Shown here: piece by piece, positions 34,233 to 38,619 of the stretch
Layout: every line of letters begins with the position of its first letter
Numbering within the stretch: the first letter of the stretch is position 1
From: Sphingobacterium sp.
GTDB taxonomy: Bacteria; Bacteroidota; Bacteroidia; Sphingobacteriales; Sphingobacteriaceae
Assembly: GCA_031277685.1 (NCBI GenBank)
Contig: JAITLV010000169.1
Location: 1 to 38,619, forward strand
Direction: 5' to 3'
Length of the DNA stretch: 38,619 bases
Position numbers and translations under genes: made by a program
Notes under the pieces: model-generated
Database searches by the model: none
What the model saw: only the letters and a program-made list of their open reading frames with translations
What the model was told of the DNA's origin: nothing

Positions 34233-36653
34233 ATGTTGAAGTCAACATCTACTTGTGTATTGCTTATAATTTTTACTGTTTTTACACAGGCACAGACTGC
34301 CACAAAAATTGCTATTTCAGGTTTCGTCAAAGATAACTTTGGAAAGCCTATTCCGGGAGCGACAATACGACTTAACGATCAACAGACAGGTACGTCATCC
34401 GATGTAGATGGTTATTACAAATTACAGGCTAGCAGGTCTAATGATGCTATTATACGCGTCACTGCGGTGGGTTATAGTCCCGAAGAAAGATCATTAAACG
34501 GAAAATTCATCCAGGATTTTCAGCTGATAGAAGATCGTAATTATATCGAGGAAGTGATCGTTTCAGCCCGTGGAAAAACTGTAAATGAACAAAAAGTAGC
34601 CGAGATCAAACGATCTGGCTTCAATGTAAGCGTTATTGACATGAATAAACATGCCAATGAAGCCGCCAATCTAACCCAAGTATTAAAAAGGGCTACCGGA
34701 GTCACTATACGTGAAGATGGTGGCTTAGGTTCTAATTTTGTTTTTCGCATCAACGGTTTGGATGCTAAAATCTATATCGACGGTGTTCCCATGGAGAACT
34801 TTGGTTCATCTATGTCTTTAAACAATATTCCTGTCAATCTGATTGATCGTGTTGAAGTTTATAAGGGTGTGGTACCCGCTTTTTTGGGTTCCGATGCGCT
34901 AGGTGGTGCTGTCAATATCATTACGAAACGTCGCGCGCGACCTTACTTGGACCTGAGTTATTCCTATGGCTCCTTCAATACACATCAGGCTGCGATCGTG
35001 GGCACCTTTACCAATCCAAAAAACAAATTATCATTTCGAATGAATGCATATTACAATCATTCAGACAATGATTATAATATGTATACCAACGAAAAGTACA
35101 ATGTTCTTATCGAAGAAACGGTCGACAACAAGTATTACGCCATCCCAAAAGCCAAGCGATTTAACGATGCTTACACCTCCGCCATGGGGCAACTGGAGGT
35201 TGGTTTTCGCGATGTATCCTGGGCAGATCAATTTTATGCAGGCCTGACCTATTCCCAAAATCACAAAGAAAATCAGATCGGTGCTTCCCTCAGCAAAGTA
35301 TTTGGTGGCGCATGGTCCGAAAGCAACTATCTGATGCCAACCTTAAGCTATAAAAAAAGCAATTTTCTGGTCAATCGCTTATATGCGGATATTTTCACAA
35401 GTTATAGTTACGACACCCGCTATGTGAGAGATACCGCCATGTATAATTACAACTGGACTGGTACCTGGGTCTCAAATTACGAAGGCACAACGCCAAACCC
35501 CCAAAAAGACATGAAATATAATCTGTCGAACTATTTAGCGCGAGTGAATTTAAACTATGACTTTGACGAAGCCCGTAACCAAAGTATCAATTTCAACTAC
35601 AACTTTAACAGCAATGATCAGAAAGAGTACGATCTGATCGGCAATTATAACCGCTCAGGTCTACCATCCTATCTGGGAAGACATATTTTGGGATTATCCT
35701 GGCAGAACCAGTGGTTTGACAAGCGCTTATCAAATGTATTGGCGGTAAAATACTATCGCATGGATGCTTCGAAAGATATTGATGAGCGCAAATTCGATGG
35801 AAACAACAATTTGATCGGCGGTGAAATAATTCATCAAAAAAAACAAGGCAATTATTATGGCATGAGCCTTGCCTCCCGGTATCGAATAACCAAGGATGGC
35901 GGATGGAAACTATCCTACGAAAGGGCATACAACTTACCCTCTATGACCGCTCTTTTTGGCGATGGTGTCAATACGACGGGCAACTGGGCAGTAAAACCCG
36001 AGCATAGTGACAACATCAATACCGGATTTTATTACAATACCTACATCAACCAAAATCATTTTCTGAACGTCGATGTGACAGGCTTCTATCGCCTGGCAAC
36101 TAACTATATAAACAGTCGGGCGGTCATTCAGAATGGAATTTCCTATTTTCAAAGCTACAACGAAGAGGGTGTGAAGCTCTATGGTTTCGAGGCCGAAGTC
36201 AAATACGGTTTTAAAGATCTGCTGGCTGTTACCCTCAATGGATCTTACGATAAAGCTCTATACAATAAAAAATACACAGACGACTCCAGGCAAAAAATCA
36301 GTTTAAATTATAACAAACAACTCATAAACCGACCTTGGGTCTATGGAAATGCCGATATCAGCCTAACCCAGAATAACTGGTTTCAGCAAGGCAGCAGAGT
36401 TCAACTATCATACTTATATCAATATACTCACTGGTTTTACCTCACCGAATCAGATCAAGGATCCCTTGAATCCAAAGATCTCATTCCATCCCAAAATATC
36501 CACTCCGCTGTGCTGAGCTATGCCTGGGATCGCAATAAGTACAACGTATCCTTTGAAGCAAGAAACCTGACAGACGAAAGAGCATACGACAATTTTCGAC
36601 TCCAACGACCAGGTCGCGCATTTTACGTCAAGCTGAGACTATCAATCATGTAA
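34233..36653 (+). CDS. TonB-dependent outer-membrane receptor (XusA-like)
   Basis: 806 residues. Signal peptide to about TQAQT, a carboxypeptidase-regulatory-like domain (ISGFVKDNFGKPIPGATIRL), then a plug with IYIDGVPMENFGSS and DRVEVYKGVVPAFLGSDALG, GGAVNIITK, and a long barrel. No STN signalling domain lies before the plug, so it does not signal to the sigma factor in the FecA manner. The barrel ends KLRLSIM, with Met where most outer-membrane barrels end in Phe. Size and plug sequence suit a siderophore or metal-complex receptor rather than SusC. With DUF4374-like lipoproteins on both sides it resembles XusA. Ligand unknown. Confidence 0.9.
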   Translation: MLKSTSTCVLLIIFTVFTQAQTATKIAISGFVKDNFGKPIPGATIRLNDQQTGTSSDVDGYYKLQASRSNDAIIRVTAVGYSPEERSLNGKFIQDFQLIEDRNYIEEVIVSARGKTVNEQKVAEIKRSGFNVSVIDMNKHANEAANLTQVLKRATGVTIREDGGLGSNFVFRINGLDAKIYIDGVPMENFGSSMSLNNIPVNLIDRVEVYKGVVPAFLGSDALGGAVNIITKRRARPYLDLSYSYGSFNTHQAAIVGTFTNPKNKLSFRMNAYYNHSDNDYNMYTNEKYNVLIEETVDNKYYAIPKAKRFNDAYTSAMGQLEVGFRDVSWADQFYAGLTYSQNHKENQIGASLSKVFGGAWSESNYLMPTLSYKKSNFLVNRLYADIFTSYSYDTRYVRDTAMYNYNWTGTWVSNYEGTTPNPQKDMKYNLSNYLARVNLNYDFDEARNQSINFNYNFNSNDQKEYDLIGNYNRSGLPSYLGRHILGLSWQNQWFDKRLSNVLAVKYYRMDASKDIDERKFDGNNNLIGGEIIHQKKQGNYYGMSLASRYRITKDGGWKLSYERAYNLPSMTALFGDGVNTTGNWAVKPEHSDNINTGFYYNTYINQNHFLNVDVTGFYRLATNYINSRAVIQNGISYFQSYNEEGVKLYGFEAEVKYGFKDLLAVTLNGSYDKALYNKKYTDDSRQKISLNYNKQLINRPWVYGNADISLTQNNWFQQGSRVQLSYLYQYTHWFYLTESDQGSLESKDLIPSQNIHSAVLSYAWDRNKYNVSFEARNLTDERAYDNFRLQRPGRAFYVKLRLSIM

Positions 36654-36674
36654 AACAAATAAATACATATTTTT

Positions 36675-37898
36675 ATGAAAATCAATAAATTCGCCATTGC
36701 GATATTATCCGCAACAGCATTATTCTCTTCTTGCAAAAAATCGCCAGACAGTACCACTACGGAAGAGCCAACATCAACTTCAAATAGTCTGTACAGTGTT
36801 TGGGTGACAACCGCGGCTGGTTCATCCTACCTACTGACAGCGGATAATCTGATGAAAGATACCCTTTTGACCGCCGCAAACAATCAAGGGATCGATATCA
36901 CATCGCATTTGCCAGCTGCATTTTATGCCATATACGCCTATGCCTACGAAGGAAAGTATTACCTATCAAACGATGGAACACGATTCAGTCAATTTGAAGT
37001 TGTCAACAGCAAATCCTGGAAAGAGACCAACAACTATGCCTTCCCAGGAAACTTTTATCTGGGCAAAGTCCTAAAAGATATCAGTACAAAGGACGAGATG
37101 GTCATGACCAAAACTGCAGGTACCACAAATAAGGCAAAAAATGTGCTGGAACAACCGATCTATTTTATGAATGTCAACAACATGACGATCAATAAAACCA
37201 TAGGCATCGAAATCCCGATGATCACGTTTAATCCGAAAACCCCGGACGGAAAAGATCATAACCCCTATATCGTACCAACAAGCTTTACGAAAGTCGGCGA
37301 CAAATTATTTATTGGTCACAAATATAGAAGTAACGAAACCCGTAAGGATATTATCGATACAGCCTATATGTACGTCTGTGACTACCCGAGTTTGGCAAAC
37401 GGTAAAATTGTAAAAGATGCTAGAGGCGGATTTGCAGCTGGCCATTGGGAAGTGCAGACACTTACTTTTAACGATGACAACAATGACCTGTATATTGTAA
37501 CAAAAAAGACAGATGCCGCGACCTATGGACTGTTACGTATTAAATCGGGACAGACAACCTTTGATCCAGATTATTTCTTTGACTTAAAAGATTACAATGT
37601 CTTCAGCAATAATATATCGCAGGTACAGAAACTAGGTGATGGAAAAGTATACATCAGTCCTTTTGTCATCGATCCCGCAAATAAGAAGATTGTTGCGGAT
37701 CTCCGGATTTTAGTCGGTGGCGGAGAATCAAAAACAACGATGAATTTTATGGAGAACGGCAAACTATATGATGTCTTCAAAACAGACGAGTCAAAATGGT
37801 ATGTATACGAATATGATCCAGCAAAAAATTCAGTCAAACGTGGTGCTGAGATCGATCCAGGAATCAGCCAAGTTTATCACCTGAATAAACTCAAATAA
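36675..37898 (+). CDS. DUF4374-like surface lipoprotein 2 (XusB-like)
   Basis: 407 residues with a lipobox ALFSSC and a Ser/Thr-rich linker after the Cys (SPDSTTTEEPTSTSN), typical of surface-exposed lipoproteins. Propeller-like repeats follow: LYIVTKKTDAATYGLLRIKS, then FDPDYFFDLKDYN and LGDGKVYISPFVID. The pattern matches DUF4374 proteins encoded after TonB receptors. Family knowledge: B. thetaiotaomicron XusB binds enterobactin-type siderophores for the receptor XusA. It starts 21 bases after the receptor stop. The expected XusC-type PepSY reductase is not seen inside the window. Confidence 0.78.
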   Translation: MKINKFAIAILSATALFSSCKKSPDSTTTEEPTSTSNSLYSVWVTTAAGSSYLLTADNLMKDTLLTAANNQGIDITSHLPAAFYAIYAYAYEGKYYLSNDGTRFSQFEVVNSKSWKETNNYAFPGNFYLGKVLKDISTKDEMVMTKTAGTTNKAKNVLEQPIYFMNVNNMTINKTIGIEIPMITFNPKTPDGKDHNPYIVPTSFTKVGDKLFIGHKYRSNETRKDIIDTAYMYVCDYPSLANGKIVKDARGGFAAGHWEVQTLTFNDDNNDLYIVTKKTDAATYGLLRIKSGQTTFDPDYFFDLKDYNVFSNNISQVQKLGDGKVYISPFVIDPANKKIVADLRILVGGGESKTTMNFMENGKLYDVFKTDESKWYVYEYDPAKNSVKRGAEIDPGISQVYHLNKLK

Positions 37899-37911
37899 AA
37901 TCAAAAAATTT

Positions 37912-37954
37912 AAGAAATACCTAGCGGATTTCATCGCATGGCTAGGTATTTCTT
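37912..37954 (+). terminator. Perfect 14-bp hairpin after the XusB-like gene
   Basis: AAGAAATACCTAGC (37912-37925) and its exact complement (37941-37954) enclose a 15-base loop. Only TTTCTT ends the stem, with no clean T tract, and the next ATG is 27 bases away at 37982. It may terminate, attenuate, or protect the upstream mRNA end. Confidence 0.55.
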
Positions 37955-37981
37955 CACCCAAGATCTATCGGTTAAATTATT

Positions 37982-38619
37982 ATGAAAAAACTACTACTCA
38001 CGGTTCTCAGCTTCTTTATCATACTGTCAGCGTCGGCACATGCTGTATTTATTGAAACATCATTAAAAGGTACCAAAGGAAAATCCCATAACGTAAAAGT
38101 GGTCTATGGCGAGCCTGATGAGCACGAGGAGACCTCCAAATGGTGGTGGTACAAAGAAGGTATGCAGGTTACATTGACATTGATCAAACCTGACGGAAGT
38201 GCATCGTCACTAACGACTACAGCGCAGGGAAATCATCTATTGGCCACATTCATACCTGATCAGGATGGTATTTATCATGTTTCTTTAAAAAGAGACACAG
38301 AACGCAAACAAGGCGCCAAGACACAGTATCAGATCAATGCAATCGCCAGCATTCAAGTCGGAAATTCAACCCTTGGACATACAGCGACCAATCTTGACAA
38401 TGAGCTGTTTATGTTTGCAGAGCAGACTGCTTTTAAAAACAAAAACGAAGTTTCTTTAACCTTGTTCCAAAAAGGCCAACCTGCGCCAAATGTCGCTGTG
38501 CAGATCATAGCGCCAAGTGGCTGGATAAAATGGCTCGAAACAGATGACAAAGGTGTACTCAGCTTTATGCCAGAATGGACCGGTAAATATTATGCTGAAG
38601 TGTCCAAAAGAGAAAAAGC
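37982..38619 (+). CDS. Exported DUF4198-like protein (partial, C-terminus off right edge)
   Basis: At least 212 residues, open to the window end. Signal peptide MKKLLLTVLSFFIILSASAH ending at AHA, then VFIETSLKG and VKVVYGEPDEHEETSKWWWY. Beta-sandwich segments follow (GMQVTLTLIKPDG, DQDGIYHVSLKRD, GVLSFMPEWTGKYYAEVSK). Order and pattern resemble DUF4198-type periplasmic proteins, which occur beside metal-transport genes; I hold this loosely. It follows the XusB-like gene by 83 bases with a hairpin between. Confidence 0.65.
   Translation, partial: MKKLLLTVLSFFIILSASAHAVFIETSLKGTKGKSHNVKVVYGEPDEHEETSKWWWYKEGMQVTLTLIKPDGSASSLTTTAQGNHLLATFIPDQDGIYHVSLKRDTERKQGAKTQYQINAIASIQVGNSTLGHTATNLDNELFMFAEQTAFKNKNEVSLTLFQKGQPAPNVAVQIIAPSGWIKWLETDDKGVLSFMPEWTGKYYAEVSKREK

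Overview
The window looks like chromosomal DNA from a Bacteroidota bacterium, most probably Sphingobacteriaceae (Sphingobacterium-like). The signs are a SusC/SusD pair, a TlpA-type protein with a DUF4369-like N-terminus, AraC regulators beside TonB receptors, an ECF sigma/anti-sigma pair feeding a TonB receptor, DUF4374-type lipoproteins, a TAnnTTTG-type -7 box, and A+T-rich intergenic DNA. No rRNA, tRNA, CRISPR array, insertion sequence or prophage gene was seen. The genus is inference.

Layout. 1-873 (-): start of a YcaQ-family winged-helix protein, cut by the left edge. 1155-2316 (+): a TlpA-like thioredoxin-fold gene broken by a one-base shift in a C run. 2361-3401 (-): exported pectinesterase. 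3614-4909 (+): unrecognised exported HExxH protein. 5143-6036 (-): AraC-type regulator divergent from a SusC/SusD outer-membrane uptake pair (6186-10761), which ends in a good terminator. 11007-11682: an NTF2-like protein and a small membrane protein.

11812-24487 holds two complete tripartite RND efflux systems facing each other. Each is ordered small membrane protein, TolC, RND permease, adaptor, and they converge on a shared terminator near 18165-18201. 24626-27458 holds a membrane-anchored DNA-binding protein divergent from a secreted LamG-like protein, with five helically phased TTGAA repeats between them.

28122-31334 is the most unusual block: a small unknown protein, an LCIB/C-type beta-carbonic anhydrase, a stand-alone phosphoribosyl-AMP cyclohydrolase, GTP cyclohydrolase I and a COG0523 GTPase with its CxCC motif. 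HisI, FolE and COG0523 paralogues are known companions in zinc-limitation regulons. The block reads as a zinc-homeostasis operon that has recruited an LCIB-type carbonic anhydrase, and I rate it the best candidate for an undescribed system.

31695-38619 is an ECF sigma factor, a short anti-sigma-like protein, two DUF4374-like lipoproteins flanking a TonB-dependent receptor, and a truncated exported protein. This resembles the Bacteroides Xus xenosiderophore locus. Short coding-like scraps at 4997-5122, 18051-18161 and 27572-27912 suggest gene decay between the functional blocks.
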